Numbered from the stretch's first letter, positions 8,559 to 18,254 are shown. The stretch: 64,000 nucleotides of DNA from CAVORB01 sp963736235 (GCA_963736235.1 CAVTOR010000023.1:90226-154225), one strand, 5' to 3'. The notes: a model not told the origin generated them from the letters alone. Numbers and translations: made by a program.

Positions 8559-9310
8559 CTCAGGAACAGCTTGGTGCGCTCCTGACGGGGATCGTCGAAG
8601 AAACGCTCGGGGTCGTTCTGCTCCACGATCTCTCCCTCGTCCATGAAGATCACCCGGTCCGCGACCGTCCGCGCAAAACCCATTTCATGCGTGACGCAGA
8701 GCATGGTCATGCCTTCCTGAGCGAGCTCGACCATCACGTCCAGCACCTCCTTGATCATCTCCGGGTCGAGCGCGGAGGTAGGCTCGTCGAACAACATGAT
8801 CCGCGGGCTCATGCAGAGGCTGCGCGCGATGGCTACCCGCTGCTGCTGGCCCCCGGATAGCTGTCCCGGATACTTGTCCGCCTGCTCGGGGATGCGCACG
8901 CGGGCCAGGTATTCCATTGCGACCTTCTCGGCCTCGGCGCGCGGCATCTTGCGCACCCAGATGGGTGCAAGGCAGCAGTTCTCGAGCACCGTCAGGTGCG
9001 GGAACAGGTTGAACTGCTGAAACACCATGCCGACCTCGCTGCGCACCCGCTCGATGTTCTTGAGGTCCTCGCCAAGCTCGGTACCGTCAACCACGATGCG
9101 GCCTTGCTGGTGCGACTCCAAATGATTGATGCAGCGGATCAAGGTGGATTTGCCGGAGCCCGAGGGACCGCAGATGACGATGCGCTCACCCCTGCGCACC
9201 GTCAGGTCAATGCCTTTCAGTACGTGGAAGTCTCCGAACCATTTGTGTACACCGCGCATTTCGATCATCAGCGTGTCGCCAGGCGGTTGGCGTGTTCTCT
9301 GGTTGTTCAT
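8546..9310 (-). CDS. aapP: Polar amino-acid ABC transporter ATP-binding protein
   Basis: A 254-residue ATPase that would power uptake of polar amino acids through the AapQ/AapM channel. Walker A is GPSGSGKST, the Q-loop follows with VFQQFNLFPH, the ABC signature is LSGGQQQR, Walker B is IMLFDEPTSALD, and the switch His is in VTHEMGF. This is close to GlnQ/AapP in length and motifs. The ATG at 9310 was chosen; a GTG at 9325 and the internal ATG at 9268 (starting MIEMRGVHKW, where many homologues begin) remain possible. It is the last gene of the minus-strand order J-Q-M-P and is the only one of the four intact throughout. Confidence 0.9.
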   Translation of the reverse strand: MNNQRTRQPPGDTLMIEMRGVHKWFGDFHVLKGIDLTVRRGERIVICGPSGSGKSTLIRCINHLESHQQGRIVVDGTELGEDLKNIERVRSEVGMVFQQFNLFPHLTVLENCCLAPIWVRKMPRAEAEKVAMEYLARVRIPEQADKYPGQLSGGQQQRVAIARSLCMSPRIMLFDEPTSALDPEMIKEVLDVMVELAQEGMTMLCVTHEMGFARTVADRVIFMDEGEIVEQNDPERFFDDPRQERTKLFLSQIL

Positions 9311-9646
9311 CGTAGGTTGAACCACTTGCCGGTCTCACGGGCGCCCGAGGCCCGTGCCGCGGTCGCGATCGGCCCCCACTTGGACGGGGCGTCTCTCGAA
9401 ATACTGGAGAACGCGCGCTCGCCTGGCAACCTAACGGGCAATTCGATCATGCGCGGCGGGCGGATCGCGGAGACCATGCGACCGGCGGACGGGGTAGCCG
9501 GGCGCTCTTCCAGCTTGACCGCAAATATCATCATGATCGACAGAGATCGAGACGATCTAAATATTTCGCTATACAGGGAATACCCCTAGCCCTCAACTTT
9601 CGCGCCGCGGGATGTTCCGCGCTCCATCTCCTCGAGTGCCCCAACG
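9311..9646. other. Intergenic region between aapP and a small exported protein
   Basis: No convincing gene is seen here. Bases 9555-9580 are clearly AT-rich, with CTATACA near 9569-9575. This could belong to a promoter for the gene at 9647, but no -35 partner is convincing. A long plus-strand frame covering this stretch continues antisense to aapP and is treated as spurious. Confidence 0.4.
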
Positions 9647-9919
9647 ATGAATAGATTTGCTTTGGCTCTAGTAGCCGCGGCCCTTGCCTCCCCGATGATT
9701 TCCTTCGCCGAATCCCCGGTCTGGCCGGCGGGAGCGCAGGACAAGAACGACGAGCGTGTCGCCGCCTTCTACGACGGGATGTGCGCCAAACGTGCCGACG
9801 AACACGGCTTAGCTGGCGACGAGCGAGCGGCCTTTCTGGACAAGTGCCGCGCAGAATCCCCCGGCGTCTACCCCGTCGGATATGCCGCGGACGATGGAGG
9901 TGGCGGCGGCGACGAGTGA
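9647..9919 (+). CDS. Small exported protein with two cysteines, unknown function
   Basis: A 90-residue precursor with a clear Sec signal peptide: a short basic start (MNR), a hydrophobic core LALVAAALASPM and a probable cleavage after SFA near residue 21. The mature part is acidic, with Cys in DGMCAKR and DKCRAES that could form a disulfide, and ends in a run of five Gly before the last Asp-Glu. No family was recognised. It stands alone between divergent or unrelated genes, and its ribosome-binding site is weak, so expression is uncertain. Confidence 0.55.
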   Translation: MNRFALALVAAALASPMISFAESPVWPAGAQDKNDERVAAFYDGMCAKRADEHGLAGDERAAFLDKCRAESPGVYPVGYAADDGGGGGDE

Positions 9920-10305
9920 CCGCCACCGCGATTTGAGCGCGGCGCGCTGGCGGAACGCATCCGTGCATCCGCCGGTGGCCGAGCCCCGATTCGGACGCAT
10001 CGAGGGCGGTTTCTCCACTGCTCAGACCTCCCAGGGCCACCCGCTTCTTGCGGTGGCGCCATCGGCCCCCGGTTCTCAAGCCCTCCGGACCGGTGGTCTT
10101 CCGCAACCCTGCCAAGGGAACCAAGCCGCGTATAGCGGATGGGTTTCCGATCTTTGTGAATGCTTTATCCCCTGCCCACGTTGATTCTCGATTCCGGACC
10201 ACTACACTCCAACGTCAATCCTTGGTCGATGGAGGTTCGCTTGTTGCGGAACCTCAGGTCGCTTTCGCTTCGATCCTAGTCGGTTTTCCCTGAGGTTCTC
10301 CTTCC
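9920..10305. other. Gene-free stretch upstream of the CaCA antiporter
   Basis: I see no supported coding region, RNA gene or riboswitch-like fold. The last 100 bases are less GC-rich, as expected for a promoter or leader of the antiporter gene. I could not assign elements. Confidence 0.35.
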
Positions 10306-11391
10306 ATGCAAGAGCTCGCTGTTCACGCGGCCGGTGTGGCCGCCGGTCTGACCGTGCTCATCGCCGGGGGCGAGTCCCTGGTGCGTGGTGCGGCGGCGCT
10401 GGCGACGGCGCTTCGCATCAGTCCCCTGGTGATCGGGCTTACGGTCGTCGCCTTCGGCACCAGCGCCCCGGAGCTCGCGGTGAGCGTGAAGGCGGCGCAC
10501 GCTGGCAGCGGCGATCTGGCGCTCGGGAACGTGGTGGGGAGCAACATCGCCAACGTCCTCCTCATTCTGGGGCTGTCGGCCTTGCTCGCACCGCTGGCCG
10601 TGTCGAGCCAGCTCGTCCGCTTCGATGTGCCGCTGGTCGTCGCGGTCTCGATTCTGATGCTGCTGATGGGGCTGGACGGTTCCATCGGGGTCTGGGACGG
10701 AGCGCTACTGCTCGGCTTGCTCGGTGGTTACACCGTCTGGTCGTTCCGGCAGGGTCGTGCGGAGGCCGCTGCCAATGAGCCGTCTCAGGCTGCTGGGTCC
10801 GGGGTTGGTGAGAGCGCGCGGCAATTGGCTATTCAGCTTGTCTTGATCGCGGCCGGGCTGGGTCTCTTGTGGCTCGGAGCGCGTTGGCTCGTGGACGGCG
10901 CGGTTGGAATCGCTAGGCTCCTCGGTGTGCAGGAGCTGGTCGTCGGATTGACCGTGGTCGCGATTGGAACCTCCCTGCCGGAATTAATCACCTCTTTGCT
11001 CGCCGTGCGCCGCGGCCAGCGCGATCTCGCGGTTGGAAACGTCGTTGGCAGCAACCTGTTCAACATCCTCGGCGTCTTGGGCTTGGCCAGCGTGGTGGCC
11101 CCGGAGGGCGTGCCGGTTTCCACCGCTGCCTTGTCGCTGGACATGCCCATCATGATCGCTGTGGCCGTCGCCTGCCTGCCGATCTTTTTCACGGGTTACC
11201 GGATCGACCGCTGGGAGGGAGGGCTGTTCGTCTTCTACTACCTGGCTTACGTCGGCTACCTGGTAATGGACGCCACCGAACATGCCGGGAGCGAGGATCT
11301 CGCTTTCGTCATGGTCGCGTTCGTCATTCCGCTCACGATCCTGACCCTGGCGGTGTGCACCTTGCGGGCATTGCGCGCGCGGCTTCCGTGA
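10306..11391 (+). CDS. Calcium/sodium antiporter (CaCA family, YrbG-like)
   Basis: A 361-residue inner-membrane cation exchanger. The two inverted halves each carry the alpha-repeat signature: GTSAPELAVSVKAA with GNVVGSNIANVLLILG in the first half, and GTSLPELITSLLAVRRG with GNVVGSNLFNILGVLG in the second. About ten hydrophobic segments are visible, with a hydrophilic loop between the halves (about residues 145-175). Family members exchange Ca2+ or K+ for Na+ or H+. No neighbour indicates the ion. Length is normal for bacterial YrbG-like proteins (about 320-360). Confidence 0.88.
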   Translation: MQELAVHAAGVAAGLTVLIAGGESLVRGAAALATALRISPLVIGLTVVAFGTSAPELAVSVKAAHAGSGDLALGNVVGSNIANVLLILGLSALLAPLAVSSQLVRFDVPLVVAVSILMLLMGLDGSIGVWDGALLLGLLGGYTVWSFRQGRAEAAANEPSQAAGSGVGESARQLAIQLVLIAAGLGLLWLGARWLVDGAVGIARLLGVQELVVGLTVVAIGTSLPELITSLLAVRRGQRDLAVGNVVGSNLFNILGVLGLASVVAPEGVPVSTAALSLDMPIMIAVAVACLPIFFTGYRIDRWEGGLFVFYYLAYVGYLVMDATEHAGSEDLAFVMVAFVIPLTILTLAVCTLRALRARLP

Positions 11392-11422
11392 CGGCAGCTT
11401 TGTGATTGCTCGGCCTGGGGCG

Positions 11423-12524
11423 TCATGCCTGATGGCCCCGATGCAACTCCCGCTCCAGGGCCTGGCTGTAACGGGACATGGCGAAACAGAAGGCCCAGAA
11501 CACGAACCCGGCGAATAGGTAACCCTCGACCGAATAGCCAAGCCAGTTGGGGTCGGCAAAGGCCTGCTGGACGATCCCCAGCAGGTCAAACAGCCCGATA
11601 ATGAGCACCAGGGTCGTGTCCTTGAACAGCGCGATGAAGGTGTTGACGATGCCCGGGATCACGAGCCTCAGCACCTGGGGGAGAATGATCAGCGCCATGC
11701 CTTTCCAATAGCCGAGGCCGAGCGCCTCGGCGGCCTCATACTGGCCCTTGGGCATTGCCTGCAGACCGCCGCGCACGACCTCGGCCATGTAGGCGGATTG
11801 GAACAGGACGATGCCGATCATGGCTCGCAGAAGCTTGTCCAGCGTGATCCCCTCGGGAAGAAAAAGGGCAGCATAACCGAGGCCATGAACAGCACGGTGA
11901 TCAGAGGAACCCCTCGCCACAGCTCGATGTAGGCAACGCATGCAGCGCGGATCACGGGCATTCGCGATCGTCTGCCGAGGGCCAGCAAGATGCCGAACGG
12001 AAGGGACAACACCATCCCGACGACTGCCAGCACCAGGGTGAGCATGAGCCCGCCCCAGCGATGGGTTTCGACCTCGGGCAGCCCCAAGACGCCGCCATGG
12101 AAAAGCACGTAAGCCGCCACCGGGTAGCCGAAGACGAGGCCGAGCCCCAGGACGCCCTTGCGACCGAAGCCTTTGAAGAAGAGCGGGAGCATGAGCACCG
12201 CGAGGAGCAGAAGTCCGACGTCAACCCGCCACTGCTGATCCGCGGGATAGAAGCCGTACATGAACTGGTTGAGTCGGGTCGTGACGAACACCCAGCACGC
12301 GCCCCCGCCCGCGCAGTCGTCGCGGCTGGCCCCGACCCAGTCGGCGTCGAGGAAGGCCCATTGCACGAACGGCGGGACACTCAGCCACAGCAGCCAGAGC
12401 GCGAGCAGGGTGAGGACCGTATTGAAGGGTGAGGAGAAGAGGTTTCTCCGCAGCCAGCCGAGGGCGCCGACTGTCGCCCTGGCCGCGGGCGCTCGTGACG
12501 GACCGGTCCGGAGGGTTTTCCCAT
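11423..12524 (-). pseudogene. aapM: aapM-type amino-acid ABC permease, interrupted by two frameshifts
   Basis: Polar amino-acid permease, second channel subunit. The ATG at 12524 overlaps the aapQ stop (TGATG). Codons then lose frame in an A4 run at 12516-12519; adding one A restores a leader ending RRNLFSSPFNTVLTLLAL. The middle frame holds the long periplasmic part with VQWAFLDADW and the membrane region VAYIELWRGVPLITVLFM. Frame is lost again at a T5 run (11861-11865), after which the C-terminal half resumes with LPEGITLDKLLRAMIGI, the EAA-loop-like EAAEALGLGYWKGMALIILPQ, and the final helices. Both breaks sit in homopolymers, so miscalled bases are as likely as gene decay. Confidence 0.75.
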
Positions 12525-13717
12525 CAGCGCTCCACCAGGGCGATACGGGCGTTGTACCAGTTCATGAGTAGCGAAATAGCCAGGCTTACGGTCAGGTAGA
12601 CGGCCATGGTCATGGCGATGACCTCCACCGCCTGGCCAGTCTGGTTGAGCGTCGTGCCGGCGAAGACGTTGACGAGATCCGGATAGCCGATTGCGGTGGC
12701 GAGGGAGGAGTTCTTAAGCAGATTCAGATACTGGCTGGTCAGCGGTGGGATGATCACCCGCAGCGCCTGAGGGATGACGACGAGGCGCAGGATCTTGCCT
12801 CGGCGCAGACCGAGGGCGGCGGCGGCTTCGGTCTGACCCTTGGAACCGCCAGAATGCCAGCGCGCACGATCTCCGCGATGAAGGCGGCGGTGTAGATCGA
12901 GAGGGCCAGCAGCAGGGCGGTGAGTTCCGGGATGACGGCGATGCCGCCGCGGAAGTTGAAGCCACGGAGGACCGGGCAGCTCCCAGGCGAGCGGGTGAGC
13001 CGGCGAGCCAAAAGGCGGCGGTCGGCAGGACCAGGACGAGCAACAGGCAAGGTGCCAGCACCGGAAACTCCCGACCGGTCAGCCCCTGGCGCCGGCGCGC
13101 CCAGCGAGCCAGCATGAACGAAGACAGCAGCGCAAGCCCGACTGCCGCGACGACCAACGCGAACCCCGGCTCGAAGATGGGCCGGGGAAGATAGAGCCCG
13201 CGCAGGTTAAGGAACAGGCCTTCGCCGACGGCGAGGCTGTCCCGTGGGTGGGGCAGGGCGCGGAGCACGGCGAAATACCAGAAGAAGATCTGCAGGAGCA
13301 GGGGAATATTGCGGAAGATCTCGATATAGGCGGCGGCCAGGCGCGAGATCAGCCAATTTCCGGACAGGCGGGCCACGCCGATAAGGAATCCGATGACGGT
13401 TGCGAGAACGATGCCCAGTGCGGATACGAGCAGCGTGTTGAGCAGCCCGACCAGAAAGGTGCGGCCGAAGCTCGAGGTCTCGGAGTAATCGACCAGGGTC
13501 TGGATGATGCCGAAACCTGCCTCGTTGGAGAGGAAGGCGAAGCCGGTGCTGATGCCCCGGCTCTCGAGATTGCTCAGCGTGTTGTGCAGGATGAAGCCGA
13601 GAAAGGCGAGCACCGCGCCGAGAAACAACGCCTGGAAGACCAGCGCGCGCAGCCTGCGGGCTGGTTCCAAGCCGAGCGACCCTGGCCGTCGGTTCTCACC
13701 CGGTTTTGCCGGTTCAC
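12524..13717 (-). pseudogene. aapQ: aapQ-type amino-acid ABC permease, interrupted by frameshifts
   Basis: First channel subunit of the amino-acid transporter. The N-terminal half is intact: AGFGIIQTLVDY, then AAYIEIFRNIPLLLQIFFWYF, the classic permease segment. Frame changes between about 12,965 and 13,005, after which a second frame reads GFNFRGGIAVIPELTALLLALSIYTAAFIAEIVRAGILAV. It changes again near 12,841 (a short A run; one extra A restores the EAA loop), and the third frame runs to the stop with ATAIGYPDLVNVFAGTTLNQTG. The GTG at 13717 is a guessed start and needs one more base in the A4 run at 13704-13707. Products would be truncated as written. Confidence 0.75.
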
Positions 13718-13735
13718 GCCGATCGCGGGCCGGGC

Positions 13736-14751
13736 TCAGCGAATGGGCGGGGCGTACTGAAGCCCGCCGTCTCTCCACAGGGCATTCAGCCCCCGCTCGA
13801 TCTTGAGCGGCGAGCCCCCGCCGACGTTACGCTCGAAGGACTCGCCATAGTTGCCCACTTGCCGGACGATTGGTAGGCCCAGTCCTCCGACAGACCGAGA
13901 CCCTTGCCGGGGCTGCCCTCCAGCCCGAGCAGACGCCTGATCTCCGGATTGGAGCTGGACTTCATCTCCTCGACGTTCGCGGAGGTCACGCCGAGTTCCT
14001 CGGCGTTGATCATGGCAAACAGCGTCCAGCGGACGATGTTGAACCAGGCGTCGTCGCCCTGCCGCACGACTGGTCCGAGCGGTTCCTTCGAGATCACGTC
14101 CGGCAGCACCACGGCGTCTTCCGGCTTCGCGAGCTTGACGCGCAGTCCATAGAGCTGGGACTGGTCGCTGGTCAGGACGTCGCACCGACCCGCCTCGAAG
14201 CCCTTGACCGTCTGGTCGCCGGTGTCGAACACCACGGGCTGGTACGCCATCCCGTGGGTACGGAAGTAATCCGCCAGATTGAGCTCGGTGGTGGTGCCCG
14301 CCAGTATGCACACCGCGGCGCCGTCGAGTTCCTTCGCGCTCTTGACGCCGAGTCCCCTGGAGACCAGGAAGCCCTGGCCGTCGTAGTAGTTCACGCCGGC
14401 GAAGTTGAGGCCGAGGGAGGTATCGCGGGTCAGAGTCCAGGTCGTGTTCCGCGACAGCAGGTCGACTTCGCCGGATTGGACCGCCGTCAGACGCTCTTTG
14501 GCGGTGAGGGGTGTGAATTTTACCTTGCCCGCATCCCCCAGCACGGCGGCGGCGACCGCCCGGCACAGGTCGACGTCGAGGCCGGTCCAATTGCCTTTTT
14601 CATCCGCGTGGGAGAAGCCCGGGAGACCGGTGTTGACCCCGCAATGGAGGAAGCCCTTCTTTTGCACGGAGGCCAGAATGGAGTCGGCGGTGGCCGCGGC
14701 TGAGGCGAGCGCCGAAAGGACGAGAATAATGGCGAGAAGTGGTTTGCGCAT
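13736..14751 (-). pseudogene. aapJ: aapJ-type amino-acid-binding protein, one frameshift near the 3' end
   Basis: Periplasmic solute-binding protein for polar amino acids. The ATG at 14751 has GGAG about nine bases upstream and begins a signal peptide (MRKPLLAIILVLSALASAAATA). The SBP_bac_3 signature GNWTGLDVDLCRAVAAA follows near residue 55, and the ligand-binding core continues uninterrupted to about residue 293. There, at 13,870, one base appears to be missing: reading on in the shifted frame gives VRQVGNYGESFERNVG and the terminal GLNALWRDGGLQYAPPIR typical of AapJ. As written the last 45 residues are replaced by unrelated sequence. It is first in the operon J-Q-M-P. Confidence 0.8.
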
Positions 14752-15172
14752 GTCGTTCACTCCAATGACCTGACACCTTCGCTTTCCGGTTCCGCTGAGC
14801 GGGGAGACCCCGTCACGATGGGACGACATCATCATAGTCCAACCGCGGCGCGGATTTTCCGGTGGTGGCAGTCCCGAGCGGCCGACCCGTCGCCAGGAAA
14901 GCAAGATGCGTCGTGGCGCGGGTGTTGCCGAAGCTCGTCTGCACGCACGGAAGCAACAGAGCGGACCATGGCACTTGGTCGAACCTCGACTCGCCAGGGG
15001 TACAAATCTAGGAGATTGCCTACGCGTTTCCAGGCGCTCTGCCGATTCACCTGACGACCCGACAACCCGTAGCCTGGCATTGTCGGAGGAACGGTGATGT
15101 CTGCGCGCGGTAGCCGTGGCGCGCCGCCGGGCTCCCGACCATAGGATGGCCAGTGAGTAGCGAGGCGTCAGC
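14752..15172. other. Divergent intergenic region between aapJ and the STAS gene
   Basis: A 421-base stretch with no supportable gene. It must hold the promoters of both the minus-strand aap operon and the plus-strand STAS gene, but no -10/-35 pair stood out. GC-rich inverted segments near 15,100-15,130 (GCGCGCGG, GGCGCGCCGCC) could form structure. Confidence 0.35.
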
Positions 15173-15466
15173 ATGTCCGTAAGCATTTCGTTCACCCCAG
15201 ACGAGCGACGGTTGGAGATCTCGTTCGAGGGCAACCTGGATGTGACCGTCTGGCTAGAGGTGTGCAATGCCTTCAGGTGCGTGCCACCGAACCTGAAGGC
15301 CTGTATCGTCGACTTGACCCGCGTTGAGTGCGTGTTCGATTCAGGCATGGCGCTGTTGGTCCTGCTCTACCAGCGCCTGCGCGCGGTAGGGGTCATGGTG
15401 ATCTTCCTGAGCGACAACGCGGACGTCAGGCAGCGCATCGCGATCATCGCATCCGCTGGCGAATGA
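15173..15466 (+). CDS. STAS-domain protein (anti-sigma factor antagonist-like)
   Basis: A 97-residue single STAS domain, the length of SpoIIAA-like proteins. The beta strand LKACIVDLTRVECVFDSGMALLVLLY places a Ser after Asp at the end of the third strand, where SpoIIAA members are phosphorylated by an anti-sigma kinase. A GAGGCG lies about eight bases before the ATG. No kinase, phosphatase or sigma factor is encoded nearby, so its partner is elsewhere or it serves in another switch such as lipid asymmetry or transport. The next gene, an unrecognised 118-residue protein, is 295 bp downstream in the same direction. Confidence 0.75.
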   Translation: MSVSISFTPDERRLEISFEGNLDVTVWLEVCNAFRCVPPNLKACIVDLTRVECVFDSGMALLVLLYQRLRAVGVMVIFLSDNADVRQRIAIIASAGE

Positions 15467-15761
15467 GGCTGGCCACCCCCTGTCGGCGGGTTCGGCCGCT
15501 GAACCTGACGGCGATGCATCTTATCACCGGCAATCAGCACACCAACATCGGTGGCCGCAACTTGAGTCGCGCTATCTGCCGCGTTGCCTCCACCGGAGCG
15601 CATCGGCTCACCGATCTTCCTTTTCGCTCTCCGAAGCTTGCTCCGGCGGTACAGGAAGCCTTCCACGGACGCGGGACGAACAGTGGCCGCGTGTGGCCTT
15701 TCCCCTTCCGATCCGCCGAGGCGGCACCAAGTACGGAGGAAACTGAGTCACGGAGAGTGTC

Positions 15762-16118
15762 ATGCAAGACAAGCCAAGCATCAGAACCGCGATACCGAAG
15801 CGTCGTTATCAGGTTGGCGATTACTCTGTCACCCTGCTGGAGGAGATCTCCAGTGGCGACCAGCGCGAGTTCCGCTTCATCATGGCTTTCGTGCCGATGG
15901 GGCGGCAGGAACCGAGCCTCTACGTCTGCGTTGAACCAACCGCGGGCGCCGGAGCTGCGGCGGGCAGGTATCAGCTGCGTGTGGTCAACGAGGCGATGTC
16001 TGAAGTCGTGGACAGGGATGATCGCTGGGGTGATCTCGACGCCTTCGCCGAGCAGGGTCTGCGGCTCGGCTCCCAATCCCTGGGACTGCAGCGGGAACAA
16101 CCGGTGCGACTGCTCTAA
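15762..16118 (+). CDS. Unrecognised 118-residue soluble protein
   Basis: A predicted cytoplasmic protein with alternating strand-like segments (RRYQVGDYSVTLLEEISSG, FRFIMAFVPMG, SLYVCVEPT, RYQLRVVN) followed by an acidic helix. It has no signal peptide or membrane segment. A GGAGAG ribosome-binding site lies about six bases before the ATG at 15762. No family was recognised. Its arrangement after the STAS gene is suggestive only, because 295 bp without a gene separates them. Confidence 0.55.
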   Translation: MQDKPSIRTAIPKRRYQVGDYSVTLLEEISSGDQREFRFIMAFVPMGRQEPSLYVCVEPTAGAGAAAGRYQLRVVNEAMSEVVDRDDRWGDLDAFAEQGLRLGSQSLGLQREQPVRLL

Positions 16119-16361
16119 ATAGACGCTCAATCGCCTACGCGTTTGAAAATGGCGTTGCATCCATGTGGCGCGGGAAGCGCTGAATGCTCGGCGAAGGATG
16201 GTCACTGACGATCCCGGTCGCGATGGCCGTTCGCGGGAGTGGAGACCGATCCGTTTCACCCGGCGAGCGGGACGGCACTGGGGGGAATCGCGTCGAGGCA
16301 GAGCGGACGCCTTGCGGGGCAATGATGGCGGAGACGCCGCGTTCGCTGACGCCTGAGCGAT

Positions 16362-16826
16362 TCACTCCAGCGACAGGATGAATTCCCACTGCTCTGGCGC
16401 GACCGGCATGATCGAGAGCCGATTGCCCTTGCGTACCAGGGGCATATTTCGGAGCGGACCGTCCGCATGCTGCTTGAGCTCCGCCAGCGGGACGTTGCGC
16501 CTCAGGTGTCGAACGTATCGGACGTCCACCATGTACCAGCGCGGATTTTCGGGGTCGCTCTTCGGATCGTAGTATTTCTCCTCGGGATCGATAGCCGTGT
16601 GGTCCGGATAGCCCGCTCGCGTTACCTCCATAATGCCGACGATGCCCGGCTCGGCGCAGTTGGAGTGATAAAAAAAGACCATGTCGCCCACTTGCATCTG
16701 ATCGCGCAGCATGTTTCGGGCTTGGTAGTTGCGCACGCCGTCCCAGGGTTCGGTCTGTCTGGGCCGCGCGGCCAGGTGGTCGATACCGAACACATCTGGT
16801 TCGGACTTCATCAGCCAGTAGTTCAT
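16362..16826 (-). CDS. EVE-domain protein (thymocyte nuclear protein 1 type)
   Basis: A 154-residue EVE domain, the whole protein, related to PUA-like readers of modified bases in DNA or RNA. Signature segments are YWLMKSEPDVFGID at the N-terminus, WDGVRNYQARNMLRD near residue 29, and VGDMVFFYHSNCAEPGIVGIMEV near 46-68. Length matches the family. It lies 27 bp downstream of rsgA on the same strand and may be cotranscribed with it and the small cytochrome. Some EVE proteins are linked to restriction of modified DNA, but nothing nearby suggests a defence role here. Confidence 0.9.
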   Translation of the reverse strand: MNYWLMKSEPDVFGIDHLAARPRQTEPWDGVRNYQARNMLRDQMQVGDMVFFYHSNCAEPGIVGIMEVTRAGYPDHTAIDPEEKYYDPKSDPENPRWYMVDVRYVRHLRRNVPLAELKQHADGPLRNMPLVRKGNRLSIMPVAPEQWEFILSLE

Positions 16827-16853
16827 GCTCGCTCCTCACGTGTTCGGCAGTTT

Positions 16854-17867
16854 TCATTGGCCTGACGTGCGCTCGATCGACGCCGCCAGATGACGGAAAT
16901 TGACGAGCCGCTCGATCTGGATCAGCCCGTTCTCCGCCGCCTGCTTCACGGCGCAGCCGGGCTCCTGGTCATGGCGGCAGTCGGCGAAACGGCATTGGCC
17001 GACAAAGGGCGCGAGCTCGCGGAAGCCCTTCTCTAGCTCGTCAAAGCCGATTGCGGCCAGCCGGAAGCTGCGTACCCCGGGGGAATCGATCAGTTGCCCG
17101 CCGCAGTGCAGGCGGTAGCAGGTCGCCGCGGAGGTCGTATGGCGGCCGAGTCCCGTCGCCTCGGACAGGCGCCCGATCTGCACTTCCTGGTCTGGCAGCA
17201 GGACCTTGACCAGGGATGACTTGCCGACGCCGGACTGCCCAACCAGGATGCTCGTCTGCCCCTCCAGCAGATCACGAAGGTGCACCAGCTTCTCCTTATC
17301 CCGCAGGCTCATGGGGATGACCGGGTAACCGATGGTTCGGTAGCGGGCCAGGCGCAGCTCGAGTAGCCGCCGTTCCTGGTCTCCAAGCAGATCCACCTTG
17401 TTGCAGACGATCGCGGCCGCAACTCCCATCAACTCGGCTGCCACCAGGTACTGATCGACCAGGTACTCGCTGGGCTCGGGCTGCGGCGCCACCACGATTG
17501 CCATCTGGGTGAGGTTGGCGGCAAGCGGCTTGTTCCGCCCGCTGTAGTCCGGTCGCGAAAGTACCGATTGCCGGGGTAGGATGGCGGTCACGACCCCTTG
17601 ATGCTGCCCGCTGACCTGCCACACCACGCGATCTCCGCAGACGGGGTGGCCAATGTTCTGGCGGGACAGGCAATGCCAGACGCGCCCCCCGGCGTCTTCC
17701 ACCGCGAGATTGGCGCCGTGCCGTACAACCACCGTCCCCTCCTGGGGCGGTTGGGCGTCGAGGTCCAACAGGACGTTTTGGGTGCGGTCCTCGAGGCGCT
17801 GACGGCGGCGATCTTGAATGGTTTGGATGCGCTGGATCTGGCGCTCGGAAAGCCGCCGGCTCCGCAT
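16854..17867 (-). CDS. rsgA: Ribosome small-subunit-dependent GTPase A
   Basis: A 337-residue circularly permuted GTPase that matures and releases the 30S subunit. Order of parts: an N-terminal OB-fold, then G4 (CNKVDLL), G1/Walker A (VGQSGVGKSSLV), G3 (DSPGVRSF), then a zinc finger with CRFADCRHDQEPGC near the C-terminus. The order G4-G1-G3 is diagnostic. The ATG at 17867 follows two bases after the TGA of the upstream cytochrome gene, so the two are probably translationally coupled. In many relatives rsgA lies near orn, and orn is present here on the opposite strand. Confidence 0.95.
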   Translation of the reverse strand: MRSRRLSERQIQRIQTIQDRRRQRLEDRTQNVLLDLDAQPPQEGTVVVRHGANLAVEDAGGRVWHCLSRQNIGHPVCGDRVVWQVSGQHQGVVTAILPRQSVLSRPDYSGRNKPLAANLTQMAIVVAPQPEPSEYLVDQYLVAAELMGVAAAIVCNKVDLLGDQERRLLELRLARYRTIGYPVIPMSLRDKEKLVHLRDLLEGQTSILVGQSGVGKSSLVKVLLPDQEVQIGRLSEATGLGRHTTSAATCYRLHCGGQLIDSPGVRSFRLAAIGFDELEKGFRELAPFVGQCRFADCRHDQEPGCAVKQAAENGLIQIERLVNFRHLAASIERTSGQ

Positions 17868-17869
17868 GC

Positions 17870-18148
17870 TCAGGGTTCGAAGCGGTAGAAACGCTCGTTG
17901 AGCAGCTTGGTTACATCCGAGATTTCCTCGTCGAACCACTTGAGGCCGAGCGCCAACTCGCAGCGCTGGACTTGCCGCTCCAGCCCCTGCAGTGAGGTGA
18001 CCTTGCGATCGTCGCGGGTGTAGATCTCGGGGCCGTGGCAGCTGACACAGTGCTGATCATAGAGTGCCTGGCCGTTGTCCGAGGGGGCTGCGGCTGCCGG
18101 CAGGGCAAAGATCAACGCCAAGCCAGGGAGGAAAGTGTACTTACTCAT
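17870..18148 (-). CDS. Small exported c-type cytochrome
   Basis: A 92-residue precursor with a signal peptide (MSKYTFLPGLALIFALPAAAA) and a single haem-binding motif CVSCH shortly after the cleavage site, followed by GPEIYTRDD. The C-terminal half (LERQVQRCELALGLKWFDEEISDVTKLLNERFYRF) is helical; no Met in it is an obvious axial ligand, so the sixth haem ligand is unclear. It should act in the periplasm as an electron carrier. The ATG at 18148 was chosen because the signal peptide begins there. Only two bases separate its stop from rsgA. Confidence 0.8.
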   Translation of the reverse strand: MSKYTFLPGLALIFALPAAAAPSDNGQALYDQHCVSCHGPEIYTRDDRKVTSLQGLERQVQRCELALGLKWFDEEISDVTKLLNERFYRFEP

Positions 18149-18254
18149 GCTCGATGCTCCGGGGTGTCGGGGAATTCTAGGGAAAATGCGTGCCGAAAGC
18201 ACAGGTCATTCCATGCCTTCATGGAGATAAATCGGGGTACACTGGGATAATTCC

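Noticed and set aside
16362..16826. EVE-domain gene as part of a defence island
   Set aside because: Neighbours are housekeeping genes (rsgA, cytochrome, orn); no nuclease or methyltransferase of restriction type nearby.
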